From positions 868,001-932,000 of the forward strand of contig NZ_CP101134.1 in NCBI RefSeq assembly GCF_024296865.1: a DNA stretch of 64,000 bases. The letters are read 5' to 3'. The position numbers and the translations under genes were made by a program. Below are positions 8,419-16,965 of this stretch, piece after piece. Positions within the stretch are counted from its first letter, which is position 1; each line of letters opens with the position of its first letter. The notes beneath the pieces are model-generated. The model had not been told where the DNA came from. It saw only the letters and a program-made list of their open reading frames with translations, and made no database searches. The DNA comes from Sphingobacterium sp. LZ7M1. Lineage in GTDB: Bacteria > Bacteroidota > Bacteroidia > Sphingobacteriales > Sphingobacteriaceae.

Positions 8419-8994
8419 CTAGTGAAGATTGCTTTTCTGATTTGGGTTGGCATCAGCAGTCATGATACGCTCGCCATCTTCCAATTTAGGACGGCCACCG
8501 TTATAGTAGTATCGCTTCCAGTAAGCTTCATTTAGGTTACTTACCATGACACCTTTACTAGATGACGCATGTGCAAATTTATCATCTCCTAAATAAACAC
8601 CTACGTGGGTAATGCTTCTGCTTCTGATCTTAAAGAACACCAAGTCTCCAGGTTGTAAATCATTCTTACGAATAGGGGTTACATTGGAATATTGATTGCG
8701 GCTATTATAACCGATCGTGGTGTTGAACACATTCTCATAAACTGCCAACGAGAATTTAGAACAGTCGATCCCTCTTTTAGAATCACCTCCAAGGCGATAA
8801 GGAGTTCCTAACCATTCGTAAACAAACTGATAAAGTTTTGTGTTGGTAGTAGCGTTTGATGCAACGCCCATGATTTGAGAGAAGTATTCTTTTGCTAGGT
8901 TATCAGGGTCTGAGGATTTTTGGCTGGTTTGAGCCTGCGAGAATAGACATAAGCCTATGAATAGCATCACTGCCACTAGTTTCTTTGTTTTCAT
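8419..8994 (-). CDS. NlpC/P60 (C40) cell-wall endopeptidase
   Basis: A 191-residue protein with a signal peptide (cut near SQAQ, residue 22) and an NlpC/P60 fold. The catalytic Cys78 lies in GIDCSKF, His130 in SITHVGVYLG, and a polar third residue (His142) in FAHASSSKG. Such enzymes hydrolyse stem-peptide bonds of peptidoglycan, typically gamma-D-Glu-diamino acid. It is a single-gene unit with its own consensus promoter and terminator, divergent from the thr operon. Substrate specificity cannot be read from the sequence. Confidence 0.92.
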   Translation of the reverse strand: MKTKKLVAVMLFIGLCLFSQAQTSQKSSDPDNLAKEYFSQIMGVASNATTNTKLYQFVYEWLGTPYRLGGDSKRGIDCSKFSLAVYENVFNTTIGYNSRNQYSNVTPIRKNDLQPGDLVFFKIRSRSITHVGVYLGDDKFAHASSSKGVMVSNLNEAYWKRYYYNGGRPKLEDGERIMTADANPNQKSNLH

Positions 8995-9068
8995 TAAATC
9001 GCTAATTTATACAACCATAAGCTCCCTGAAAGCCTTCATTTTTTTGTAATTTTTCAAACGAGCTGAAG

Positions 9069-9099
9069 CAAATCTAATACATACTGTATAGAATTCAAA
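9069..9099 (-). promoter_or_regulatory. Promoter of the NlpC/P60 gene
   Basis: On the minus strand TTTG (9096-9099), 19 nt, TAGATTTG (9069-9076): an exact match to the Bacteroidota consensus, 75 nt upstream of the start codon. Confidence 0.75.
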
Positions 9100-9254
9100 A
9101 CATTCTTAAAGAAATTTAACAAAGTTTTAACACTTTTAACATTTGGATTTTTTACCTGTTTAACCTTTCATTTGTCGATTTACATTTAAATATTGGCTTA
9201 ATCTGATATAGGGCTACTTTTTATAATTTTTTTTAATTTTTTTAATAAAACTAC

Positions 9255-9284
9255 ATTGTTATATAAAATTTAATAATATATTTG
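9255..9284 (+). promoter_or_regulatory. Promoter of the thr leader and operon
   Basis: ATTG (9255-9258) and TATATTTG (9277-9284) with an 18-nt spacer, near the Bacteroidota consensus. Initiation near 9291 would put the leader-peptide ATG about 14 nt into the transcript. The rest of the 8995-9304 gap is A/T-rich and apart from the two promoters shows nothing else. Confidence 0.65.
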
Positions 9285-9304
9285 GACATTCAAAAACAAA
9301 ATTA

Positions 9305-9370
9305 ATGTTAAACGCATCTATTATTATTACAATTATCATTACCACCGGGGGCAATACCAGGAGGAAGTGA
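9305..9370 (+). CDS. thrL: thr operon leader peptide (attenuator)
   Basis: A 21-codon open frame in the thrA leader. Residues 6-14 read IIITIIITT and another Thr codon follows at 9356-9358, so 10 of 21 residues are Ile (6) or Thr (4). These are the products of the pathway that begins with thrABC. This is the classical design of a ribosome-stalling leader: scarcity of charged tRNA-Thr or tRNA-Ile would stop the ribosome at 9320-9346. Function is inferred from composition, position and the terminator behind it. Confidence 0.88.
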   Translation: MLNASIIITIIITTGGNTRRK

Positions 9371-9415
9371 TTCTATTGTATAGTAATTAGTACAGATATT
9401 AGAAGCCTTCCTCTT
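9359..9415 (+). promoter_or_regulatory. Predicted antiterminator pairing of the thr attenuator
   Basis: AGGAGGAAG at 9359-9367, the last leader codons, can pair with CUUCCUCUU at 9407-9415 (nine pairs, one G-U). The second element is the 5' arm of the terminator. A ribosome stalled on the Thr/Ile codons leaves 9359 onward free and favours this pairing; one that reaches the stop codon covers it and lets the terminator form. Confidence 0.7.
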
Positions 9416-9435
9416 TTGAGGAAGGCTTTTTTTAT
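9403..9435 (+). terminator. thr attenuator terminator
   Basis: Perfect 11-bp stem AAGCCTTCCTC / GAGGAAGGCTT with a TTTT loop (9403-9428) followed by a long T run. It lies between the leader peptide and thrA, 41 nt before the thrA ATG, so it ends transcription prematurely unless the alternative pairing forms. Confidence 0.9.
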
Positions 9436-9475
9436 TTCCGATAAAACAAACAGTAAATAAACAGAGCAAGAAAGC

Positions 9476-11923
9476 ATGAAAATTCTAAAATTTGGCGGGA
9501 CATCCGTAGGTTCCGTAGAAAGTATCAAAGCAGTATTAGCCATCGTAAAGGAATCTTACGAAGCTGGAGAAAAGCCATTGGTCGTGTTGTCAGCGATGTC
9601 AGGAATCACCAACCTGTTGACAAAAATGGCTGAAGATGCAGCGGAAGGTAAGCCTTTTGCCGAGGATCTGAAACTCTTGGAAGAGAAACACTTTGAAGTG
9701 GTCAAAAAATTAATTGCCGTGAAGTTTCAAAATCCCGTGTTAACAAGATTGAAACTCTTGGTCAATGAATTGGAAGACCTGCTGCAAGGGGTTACCGCTT
9801 TAAAGGAACTTAGTAATCAGAGCAAAGATCTGATCATCTCTTATGGCGAACGCTGCAGTAATTATTTGGTCGCCAAGATCATGGAACAGGAAGTCCCCGA
9901 AGCAGAATACATCAACGCATCCCACTATATTAAAACAGATTCCAATTTTGGAAATGCCCACCTCAACGAACCGCTTACTGCACAATTAATCCAAGCACTT
10001 TCTCAAACACATGCCGATAAACTCCTATTTGTAACTGGATTCATCGGTTCTAATGATAAAGGCAGGATTACAACTTTAGGGCGTGGTGGTTCAGATTATA
10101 CCGCTGCCATCTTCGGTTCGGTGCTGAATGCTTCTGCAATTGAGATCTGGACAGATGTGAACGGGATGTTGACCGCAGACCCTAGAATTGTTAAGAAAGC
10201 TTTTTCGTTGCCTGTCCTTTCCTATACTGAAGCTATGGAGCTTTCTTATTTTGGAGCGAAAGTCATCTATCCTCCAACGATGGTTCCGGCTTTTATGAAA
10301 AAGATTCCGATTGTAATCCGCAACACCTTTCAACCGAAATTCCCTGGAACGGTAATCCAGTTTGAGACTGGAAAGTCAGGTTTTCCGATCAAAGGTATCT
10401 CTTCGATTTCCGATGTGTCGGTAATTAACCTTACGGGTAGTGGAATGGTTGGTAAGTCCGGATTCAGTGGTCGTCTGTTTACCTTATTGGCTAGGGAGCA
10501 GATTAACGTCATCTTGATTACGCAATCTTCTTCCGAGCACAGTATCACTTTTGCTGTAAATCCAAGTGATTCGCAAAAGGCCGTTGAGCTTATCCAGAAT
10601 GAATTCGAACTAGAGCTTTTGGCCAATAAGTTATCCCTGCCAGTTGTGGAAAGTGACCTATCCATCTTGGCAATCGTAGGGGAGAACATGAAACGTACGC
10701 CTGGCATGTCGGGTAAGTTATTCCATGCGCTTGGACGTAATGGTATCAATGTGCGTGCAATTGCTCAAGGCTCTTCAGAATTCAATATTTCAGTCATCAT
10801 CAATAAGGAAGACCTTTCTAAGGCGCTGAACGCAGTACATGATGCCTTTTTCGCCGAGTTAAAGAAAACGCTTCATGTGTTCAATATTGGAACAGGCAAT
10901 ATTGGTTCTACTTTGTTCAGCCAATTACATAAACAGCACGCTTTCTTGGAAGAGCAAAATGATATAGAAGTCAAAGTAGTTGGTATTTCTAATTCCAGAA
11001 GGATGTATTTCAATGCCGATGGAATAGATCTTGGCAATTGGAAAGAAGAAATGGATGCTAACGGTGAAGTGGCGGATTTAGCAACCTTTATCGCAAAGAT
11101 GCAGGAGATGAACCTACCAAACTGTGTGTTTATCGACAATACGGCGAGTAAATTGCCCGCAACCTATTATGAAAATATCTTTAAGGCGAATATCTCAATT
11201 GTAACCTGTAATAAGATCGCAAACTCTGGAGATTATGCTCAATATAAACTATTGCATGAGACGGCTAGAAAGCATGGTGTAGATTTCTTCTATGAAACCA
11301 ATGTTGGTGCTGGCCTGCCGATTGTTAGGGTTCTTAAGGACTTGATGATGAGTGGCGACCGCTTGTTGAAGATAGAGGCTATCCTATCTGGAACCATCTC
11401 CTATATCTTTAATAATTTCAAGGGAGATGCTTCATTCTACGATGTAGTTAAGAAAGCGCAGGAGTTAGGATTTACAGAGCCTGATCCCCGTGATGATTTA
11501 GGAGGGATCGATTTTATGCGTAAGATGTTGATCTTGGGTAGGGATGCTGGATATCCGATTGAGTCTACAGATGTTCAATTGGGTAATATTCTTCCAGAAA
11601 GCTGTTTGAAGGCCGATTCGGTGGATGAATTCTATGCAGAGCTGTTAAAAGCTGATGATTACTTCAATAATTTGAAAGAAGAAGCAGAAAAGCAAGGTAA
11701 GGTAATTCGATACATCGGTACATTAGAGAATGGTAAAGTTGCAATCAGTTTGCAAATGGTCGATGAGAGCCATCCATTCTATGCCTTATCAGGAAGCGAT
11801 AATATTATTTCATTTACGACGGAAAGATATAAAGAACGTCCATTGGTGGTAAAAGGTCCTGGTGCTGGGGCGGAAGTTACCGCTGGAGGGGTGTTCGCAG
11901 ATTTAGTAAACGTCGGAGCTTAA
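9476..11923 (+). CDS. thrA: Bifunctional aspartate kinase / homoserine dehydrogenase I
   Basis: An 815-residue fusion of normal ThrA length. The aspartokinase domain (about 1-290) starts with KFGGTSVGS. Two ACT domains follow (about 310-460), with segments such as NLTGSGMVGKSGFSGRLF that mediate feedback by threonine. The homoserine dehydrogenase domain (about 465-815) has the NAD(P)-binding NIGTGNIGS and the catalytic-region FYETNVGAGLPIV and GFTEPDPRDDLGG. It catalyses the first and third steps from aspartate to threonine. It is the first structural gene of thrABC, behind a complete attenuator. It starts 19 nt upstream of thrB by stop-to-start distance. Confidence 0.98.
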   Translation: MKILKFGGTSVGSVESIKAVLAIVKESYEAGEKPLVVLSAMSGITNLLTKMAEDAAEGKPFAEDLKLLEEKHFEVVKKLIAVKFQNPVLTRLKLLVNELEDLLQGVTALKELSNQSKDLIISYGERCSNYLVAKIMEQEVPEAEYINASHYIKTDSNFGNAHLNEPLTAQLIQALSQTHADKLLFVTGFIGSNDKGRITTLGRGGSDYTAAIFGSVLNASAIEIWTDVNGMLTADPRIVKKAFSLPVLSYTEAMELSYFGAKVIYPPTMVPAFMKKIPIVIRNTFQPKFPGTVIQFETGKSGFPIKGISSISDVSVINLTGSGMVGKSGFSGRLFTLLAREQINVILITQSSSEHSITFAVNPSDSQKAVELIQNEFELELLANKLSLPVVESDLSILAIVGENMKRTPGMSGKLFHALGRNGINVRAIAQGSSEFNISVIINKEDLSKALNAVHDAFFAELKKTLHVFNIGTGNIGSTLFSQLHKQHAFLEEQNDIEVKVVGISNSRRMYFNADGIDLGNWKEEMDANGEVADLATFIAKMQEMNLPNCVFIDNTASKLPATYYENIFKANISIVTCNKIANSGDYAQYKLLHETARKHGVDFFYETNVGAGLPIVRVLKDLMMSGDRLLKIEAILSGTISYIFNNFKGDASFYDVVKKAQELGFTEPDPRDDLGGIDFMRKMLILGRDAGYPIESTDVQLGNILPESCLKADSVDEFYAELLKADDYFNNLKEEAEKQGKVIRYIGTLENGKVAISLQMVDESHPFYALSGSDNIISFTTERYKERPLVVKGPGAGAEVTAGGVFADLVNVGA

Positions 11924-11942
11924 TTCTAAAACAATAGAAATC

Positions 11943-12935
11943 ATGTCAAATCCTGAACAATTAGTAAATAAGGGAAATATATTGAATCCAGATAAATGGT
12001 TAAAAGAAGTACGGGTGTTTGCTCCAGCAACGGTAGCAAATATGATCTGTGGCTTTGATATATTGGGTTTTGCCGTAGATAAACCTGGAGATGAGGTTTA
12101 TATGCAACGGGTGAAAGAGTCTGGAGTTCGGATTCGCTCCATCCAAGGAGACGATGGCCGTTTGCCATTAGACCCTGATAAGAATACCGTGAGCGCCTGT
12201 GTCAAGATGTTGTTGAGCCATTTAGGGCTTGAAGATGAAGTCGGCGTAGAAATCGACCTGATCAAGCACATGCCTATTGGAAGTGGATTAGGTTCTAGTT
12301 CGGCGAGTACGGTGGCAGGTTTGTTTGCCATAAACGCCCTTTTGGGGAATCCTTTGACCAAGAATGAGCTGATGCCTTTCTGTGTAGAGGGTGAACGATT
12401 GGCCTGTGGTCATGGCCATGCCGATAATGTTGCTCCTGCACTGATGGGTGGTATTACCTTGATCAGAGGTTATGAACCCCTAGATATCATCAATCTGCCT
12501 GTACCAGAAGATTTAGTAGCTGGTATTGTGTTTCCACAAGTGGATGTTCCGACAAGGGACGCAAGGCAATTGATCAAGGAAAAAGTATCCTTAAAAGATG
12601 CGGTTAATCAATGGGGCAATATAGCAGGTCTTGTGGCAGGATTATACCGTAGTGATTATGACTTGATCGGCAGAAGTATGCACGATGTACTGATCGAACC
12701 TACGCGGGCGATCTTGATACCTGAATTCTATGAAATGAAACGCATAGCGATGGAAGCTGGCGTGCTAAGCTTTGGGATCTCGGGTTCCGGACCTTCCGTG
12801 GTTGCTATCAGCAAGGGTGCTGAGGCTGCTCAATTGGCAGTAGATCGTATTCAAGAGCATTTAACCGCCAATGGTATCGATAGCTTACAGTTTGTCTCTG
12901 CAGTCAATGCGGAAGGACCCAAAATTCTTTCTTAA
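11943..12935 (+). CDS. thrB: Homoserine kinase (GHMP family)
   Basis: A 330-residue GHMP kinase that phosphorylates homoserine with ATP. The ATP-binding motif PIGSGLGSSSAS is at residues 111-122, after the N-terminal VRVFAPATVANMICGFD motif, and the C-terminal GISGSGPSVVAI glycine-rich segment is present. The first 24 residues are an extension relative to many homologues, and no better start lies downstream. It is the second gene of thrABC, with short 19-bp and 16-bp gaps on either side, so cotranscription is near certain. Confidence 0.97.
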   Translation: MSNPEQLVNKGNILNPDKWLKEVRVFAPATVANMICGFDILGFAVDKPGDEVYMQRVKESGVRIRSIQGDDGRLPLDPDKNTVSACVKMLLSHLGLEDEVGVEIDLIKHMPIGSGLGSSSASTVAGLFAINALLGNPLTKNELMPFCVEGERLACGHGHADNVAPALMGGITLIRGYEPLDIINLPVPEDLVAGIVFPQVDVPTRDARQLIKEKVSLKDAVNQWGNIAGLVAGLYRSDYDLIGRSMHDVLIEPTRAILIPEFYEMKRIAMEAGVLSFGISGSGPSVVAISKGAEAAQLAVDRIQEHLTANGIDSLQFVSAVNAEGPKILS

Positions 12936-12951
12936 ACCTAAACTTATTACA

Positions 12952-14259
12952 ATGCAATTCTATAGTACTAACAATAAAGATCTACGCGTATCCTTTCAAG
13001 AGGCAGTTTTTAATTCCCTTCCTCAAGATAAGGGACTTTATATGCCGGAGAATATCCCAAGCCTAGATCCTTATTTCATTAAAAATATCCAGCAATACTC
13101 CTTTCAGGAGATTGCCTTTCAGATAGCCAATGCGATTATCGGGAATGACATCCCTGAAAAGGACCTCAAGGCCATCATCAATGATGCCATCAATTTTGAT
13201 GCACCATTGCGTTTCCTTAGCGCTGAAACAGCGGTGTTGGAGCTTTTCCATGGACCATCTTATGCTTTTAAGGACTTTGGAGCCCGATTTATGAGCCGTG
13301 TTATGGGATACTTCTCAAAACAAGGCGAACAACTGTTAGACGTATTGGTAGCCACCTCTGGTGACACCGGTGGGGCTGTGGCCTTAGGCTTCCTTGACGT
13401 TGAAGGTACTCGAGTGACCATCCTTTACCCAAAGGGCAAGGTCTCTAAGGTTCAGGAAGAACAATTAACGACCAATGGACAAAACATCCGGGCATTGGAA
13501 GTGGAAGGCACCTTTGATGATTGCCAAGCCTTGGTTAAGCAGGCTTTCAATGATCCTGAGCTGAACCAAAAACTAAGGCTTACTTCCGCGAATTCTATCA
13601 ATATTGCCAGATTGATTCCGCAGACCTTCTATTATTTCTGGGCCTATGCGCAGTTGAAAGCTCAGGGTATGCAAGAAGTGGTCTTCACCGTACCTAGTGG
13701 AAACTTTGGGAATATTGGAGCGGGCTTATTGGCCTATAAGATGGGATTACCGGTTTCGCATTTCGTGGCAGGTACGAATGTCAATGATACGGTGCCGCGT
13801 TTCTTGCAATCTGGAAAGTACGAACCAAAAGCCTCCGTTCAGACCTTGGCAAATGCGATGGACGTTGGAAACCCAAGTAACTGGGTCCGTATCCAAGACC
13901 TATTCCATAATAATCTTTCGGAACTGCAGGGAATAATCAGTTCATACACCTACAATGACGAAGAAACCAAAAAAGGAATGGATGAGCTGTATGAGAAGTT
14001 CAAATATGTGGCCTGTCCGCATACAGCGATTGCTTACCTAGCGTCCGAAGCCTACAGGAAAGATCATCCTGGCGAATATGCTTCGGTGTTCCTATCCACG
14101 GCACATCCTTGTAAGTTCCCCGAAGCGATTTCAGAGGAGGTTTATAAAGAAGTTAAACTACCAGAGGGTGCTGAGAAGCTGCAAGGCAAACCAAAGCTGG
14201 CAGAAGAGTTGAAAGTAGATTACGACGCCTTCAAGGCTTACTTGATAGAGAACAATTAA
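12952..14259 (+). CDS. thrC: Threonine synthase (PLP-dependent)
   Basis: A 435-residue enzyme converting O-phosphohomoserine to threonine. The PLP lysine is Lys107 in HGPSYAFKDFG, and the LVATSGDTGGAVA phosphate-binding loop follows. The start chosen is the ATG at 12952, 16 nt after thrB, because MQFYSTN is the family N-terminus. A longer in-frame start at 12871 would overlap thrB and add unrelated residues. It is the last gene of the thr operon, followed by a bidirectional terminator. Confidence 0.97.
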   Translation: MQFYSTNNKDLRVSFQEAVFNSLPQDKGLYMPENIPSLDPYFIKNIQQYSFQEIAFQIANAIIGNDIPEKDLKAIINDAINFDAPLRFLSAETAVLELFHGPSYAFKDFGARFMSRVMGYFSKQGEQLLDVLVATSGDTGGAVALGFLDVEGTRVTILYPKGKVSKVQEEQLTTNGQNIRALEVEGTFDDCQALVKQAFNDPELNQKLRLTSANSINIARLIPQTFYYFWAYAQLKAQGMQEVVFTVPSGNFGNIGAGLLAYKMGLPVSHFVAGTNVNDTVPRFLQSGKYEPKASVQTLANAMDVGNPSNWVRIQDLFHNNLSELQGIISSYTYNDEETKKGMDELYEKFKYVACPHTAIAYLASEAYRKDHPGEYASVFLSTAHPCKFPEAISEEVYKEVKLPEGAEKLQGKPKLAEELKVDYDAFKAYLIENN

Positions 14260-14277
14260 TATCTTCTATACATGCAA

Positions 14278-14316
14278 AAAGGATCAATCCAAGAATATCG
14301 GATTGATCCTTTTTTT
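14278..14316. terminator. Bidirectional terminator after thrC
   Basis: Arms AAAGGATCAATCC and GGATTGATCCTTT around a 9-nt loop, followed by T runs on both strands. It serves thrABC and the convergent thioredoxin-like gene. Confidence 0.88.
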
Positions 14317-14332
14317 ATTCTAATAAAGCAAG

Positions 14333-15478
14333 TTATTCCAGGGTTGCCAATAGTTCTTCCAGCCTATCTAAAGGGAACCTGATTTTCGCCAATTTCCCAG
14401 TCTTTGTATTGATGATCATATAGGTAGGGTAGCTTTGTACGGACAAAGAATCTTCCAAAACCTTTACTTCTGACTTATCCAACCAAAAATTATCATATTT
14501 CTTTGGTTCTTTGGCTAGGTGGCTTTTCCAAACATCTTCTTTTTGATCAATGGATAACCCAATAAATTTGATGTTCTTTTTACTTATACCTGCAATCCTT
14601 TCATATTCAGGATGCTGTTGAAGGCAAGGAACGCACCATGTTGCCCAAACATCAATGACGATATAGTCTGCTTCCTTGTATAAATCTTTGATATTGAGTT
14701 TTTCATTCTTGAGGTTACTTAATTTTAGTGAAGGAAAATCTATATTAGTCATCAATTTATTCTTATGGTCTACCATATCATATTGATTCTGCAGCTCATT
14801 GATTTTGTTCAGAGAGAGGTCTTGCTCCTTAACTTTGGCTATTAGTTCCTCGATTTGCTCCAAATGCTTCGGCGATAATTCTGGAAAGCCTGTAGACATA
14901 AACGGATTCGTTAAGAAATTTCCCAAGTATTCAACCGTCAATAAGGAATTTGGGTATTTATTTAGTGCATTGATCTTTTCATTAAATCCCCATTCTGTAA
15001 TCTCTTCTAATGAGGCCTCCTTCTCCTTATATTTCACCCTTTGTTGTTCTCGGAGAGCATTCATTTCAGCTAGTTGCTTATTCAATTCACTATCCTCTAC
15101 AGATGCTTTTTTCTCTTTTGCATCTAAGGTTATTATCATGTTATTATTATCCACGATTATAGGCAATGCATCTCTTTCATAGGTAATTTCCTTTCTATTT
15201 AACAATTCATCATGTAACTCATCGAATGTTGGATATTCATTTTTGCTCAGTACAAAGAAAGAATGGTTTACCTGTTCCTTAGGCAATTCACCAGGGATCT
15301 TAAATTCAAAAGTATTGTTACTCAATTTATGCACTTGAAAACCATTAAAACTGGATAGGTGAACATACTTTATGCTGTCGCCAAAGTTGCTGATGGTGCC
15401 TTTGATGGTTACCTCTTGTGCAGAAAGGGATTGAAAGAAAATCGAAATAAATAGGAAGATAGTGATGAAAAGTCTCAT
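14333..15478 (-). CDS. TlpA-like periplasmic thioredoxin
   Basis: A 381-residue exported protein with a signal peptide (hydrophobic core, cut near SLSAQ, residue 21). The N-terminal half (about 22-240) is a beta-rich then helical region of the sort that precedes many Bacteroidota TlpA/ResA-like proteins. A thioredoxin fold follows with the redox motif WCVPC at residues 281-285 and a cis-Pro in SYPTYMI. It probably reduces disulfides in periplasmic or surface partners. The longer open frame starting at 15595 adds a poorly conserved hydrophobic stretch, so the ATG at 15478, directly before the signal peptide, is preferred. Confidence 0.85.
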   Translation of the reverse strand: MRLFITIFLFISIFFQSLSAQEVTIKGTISNFGDSIKYVHLSSFNGFQVHKLSNNTFEFKIPGELPKEQVNHSFFVLSKNEYPTFDELHDELLNRKEITYERDALPIIVDNNNMIITLDAKEKKASVEDSELNKQLAEMNALREQQRVKYKEKEASLEEITEWGFNEKINALNKYPNSLLTVEYLGNFLTNPFMSTGFPELSPKHLEQIEELIAKVKEQDLSLNKINELQNQYDMVDHKNKLMTNIDFPSLKLSNLKNEKLNIKDLYKEADYIVIDVWATWCVPCLQQHPEYERIAGISKKNIKFIGLSIDQKEDVWKSHLAKEPKKYDNFWLDKSEVKVLEDSLSVQSYPTYMIINTKTGKLAKIRFPLDRLEELLATLE

Positions 15479-15650
15479 AAGATGTTTATTAGTGGTTGTT
15501 ATGAATATAATGAAAATAAATGTTGAAAGAGAATAAAGGTTCCAACGGTAAGAAAAGAAGAGGATAAAAATCATGAAAGGGAGTCTGTTATTCAAAGTTT
15601 TTTATTCCATGATGAATTAATTTCTTTCAATTCTATTTATTTTTGCATTC

Positions 15651-16835
15651 ATGAATAAAATAATCCTGAACAAAGGAAAGGATAAAGCCGCTTGGCAATT
15701 ACATCCATGGGTCTTTTCCGGTGCAATCTCAGCTGCCCTGGGCAAACCGCAAAATGGAGATATCGTTTCTGTCTACAACATAGAAGATGAATTTATTGCC
15801 TACGGTATATACAATGGTAACTCGAGGGTTGCGGTCCGCTTATTGGAATGGGACCCTAGTCAGGAGATCACTGAACAATGGTGGCGCAATCGGGTAAGCA
15901 AAGCGGTCAATAACCGTTTGAGCTTATTGCACGATAGCAACAATACCGTTCGATTGATCTTCGCAGAGGCCGACTTCCTACCAGGATTGATAGCCGATAA
16001 ATATGCCGACTTTATTTCCGTACAGGTTCATTCCGCAGGAATTGAAAAAGTAAAGGATATTATCGTCGATCAGCTCGTTCAGTTATTACAACCCAAAGGG
16101 ATCTATGAGCGCAGTGACCTGAAATCTAGAGAATATGAAGGGCTCCCTGATACCAATGGTCTTCTTTTTGGAACCGTACCTCCTGAATTCGTTGATGTCA
16201 TTGAAAATGGTATACATTATCAAGTCAATATCGTAGAAGGGCAGAAGTCTGGCTTTTATTGCGATCAACGCGAAAATAGAGCCATTACGGCGAGTTATGC
16301 AAAGGATAAGAAGATGTTAGATTGCTTTAGTTACTCTGGCGGGTTTACCCTGAATGCCTTTCGCGAAGGTGCGAGCTCCATTACTTCTGTTGACAGCTCA
16401 GGACTGGCTATCGAAACCTTAAAGAACAATATCAAGCTCAATGGATTTGATAGCAACAAACATACCGCTGTACAGTCTGATGTCAATAAATACCTGAGGG
16501 AATTGGGGGAGCAGGGGGAGAAGTTTGATGTCATCGTTTTAGATCCACCAAAATATGCACCAACAAGGTCTGCATTAGAAAAAGCTTCCCGAGCGTACAA
16601 AGACCTGAATAGACGCGGGCTTATGCTTCTTAATAGCGGAGGCCTTCTGGCTACGTTTTCCTGCTCAGGAGCCATGGACATCGATACCTTCAAACAGGTC
16701 ATCGCTTGGGCCGCTCTAGACGCCGGTAAAGAAATCCAATTTATCTATCAATATTGCCAACCCGAAGACCATCCTGTCCGTGCTTCCTTCCCAGAAAGTG
16801 AGTATCTGAAAGGTTTGTTGGTTAGGGTCCTTTAG
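15651..16835 (+). CDS. rlmI: RlmI-like 23S rRNA (cytosine-C5) methyltransferase
   Basis: A 394-residue class I SAM methyltransferase. An N-terminal PUA domain (about 1-75, with HPWVFSGAI) is followed by the EEHAD-like domain and the Rossmann core. Motifs seen are KSGFYCDQREN, DCFSYSGGFTLNA (SAM binding), VLDPPKYAP and the catalytic-type FSCSG near the C-terminus. This matches the RlmI/RlmK family, which methylates 23S rRNA cytosines. It is monocistronic, and its stop codon runs directly into an intergenic repeat of the GAGATATGAGAT family. Confidence 0.92.
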   Translation: MNKIILNKGKDKAAWQLHPWVFSGAISAALGKPQNGDIVSVYNIEDEFIAYGIYNGNSRVAVRLLEWDPSQEITEQWWRNRVSKAVNNRLSLLHDSNNTVRLIFAEADFLPGLIADKYADFISVQVHSAGIEKVKDIIVDQLVQLLQPKGIYERSDLKSREYEGLPDTNGLLFGTVPPEFVDVIENGIHYQVNIVEGQKSGFYCDQRENRAITASYAKDKKMLDCFSYSGGFTLNAFREGASSITSVDSSGLAIETLKNNIKLNGFDSNKHTAVQSDVNKYLRELGEQGEKFDVIVLDPPKYAPTRSALEKASRAYKDLNRRGLMLLNSGGLLATFSCSGAMDIDTFKQVIAWAALDAGKEIQFIYQYCQPEDHPVRASFPESEYLKGLLVRVL

Positions 16836-16920
16836 ATGTGAGATATGAGATGTTAGATGTGAGATAGAAAGGCTAACAAATTTAATATCTCAATACTCAT
16901 ATCTCAATACTCATATCTAA
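16836..16920. repeat. Intergenic GAGATATGAGAT-family repeat, copy A (single unit)
   Basis: Left part made of GATGTGAGATATGAGAT-type words ending in GAGATAGAAAGG. The right part is the reverse-complement type (two ATCTCAATACTCAT words). The two halves can fold into a long imperfect hairpin. Related arrays lie at 25355-25692 and 27567-27917; all three sit between a gene end and a terminator hairpin. Confidence 0.8.
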
Positions 16921-16927
16921 AATAAAA

Positions 16928-16965
16928 AAATCTCGCCTCAGTTTATCTGAGGCGAGATTTTTTTA
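16928..16965. terminator. Bidirectional terminator between rlmI and the SGNH gene
   Basis: Perfect 14-bp arms AAATCTCGCCTCAG (16928-16941) and CTGAGGCGAGATTT (16947-16960) with T runs on both strands. Its end overlaps the stop codon of the convergent SGNH hydrolase gene. Confidence 0.9.
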
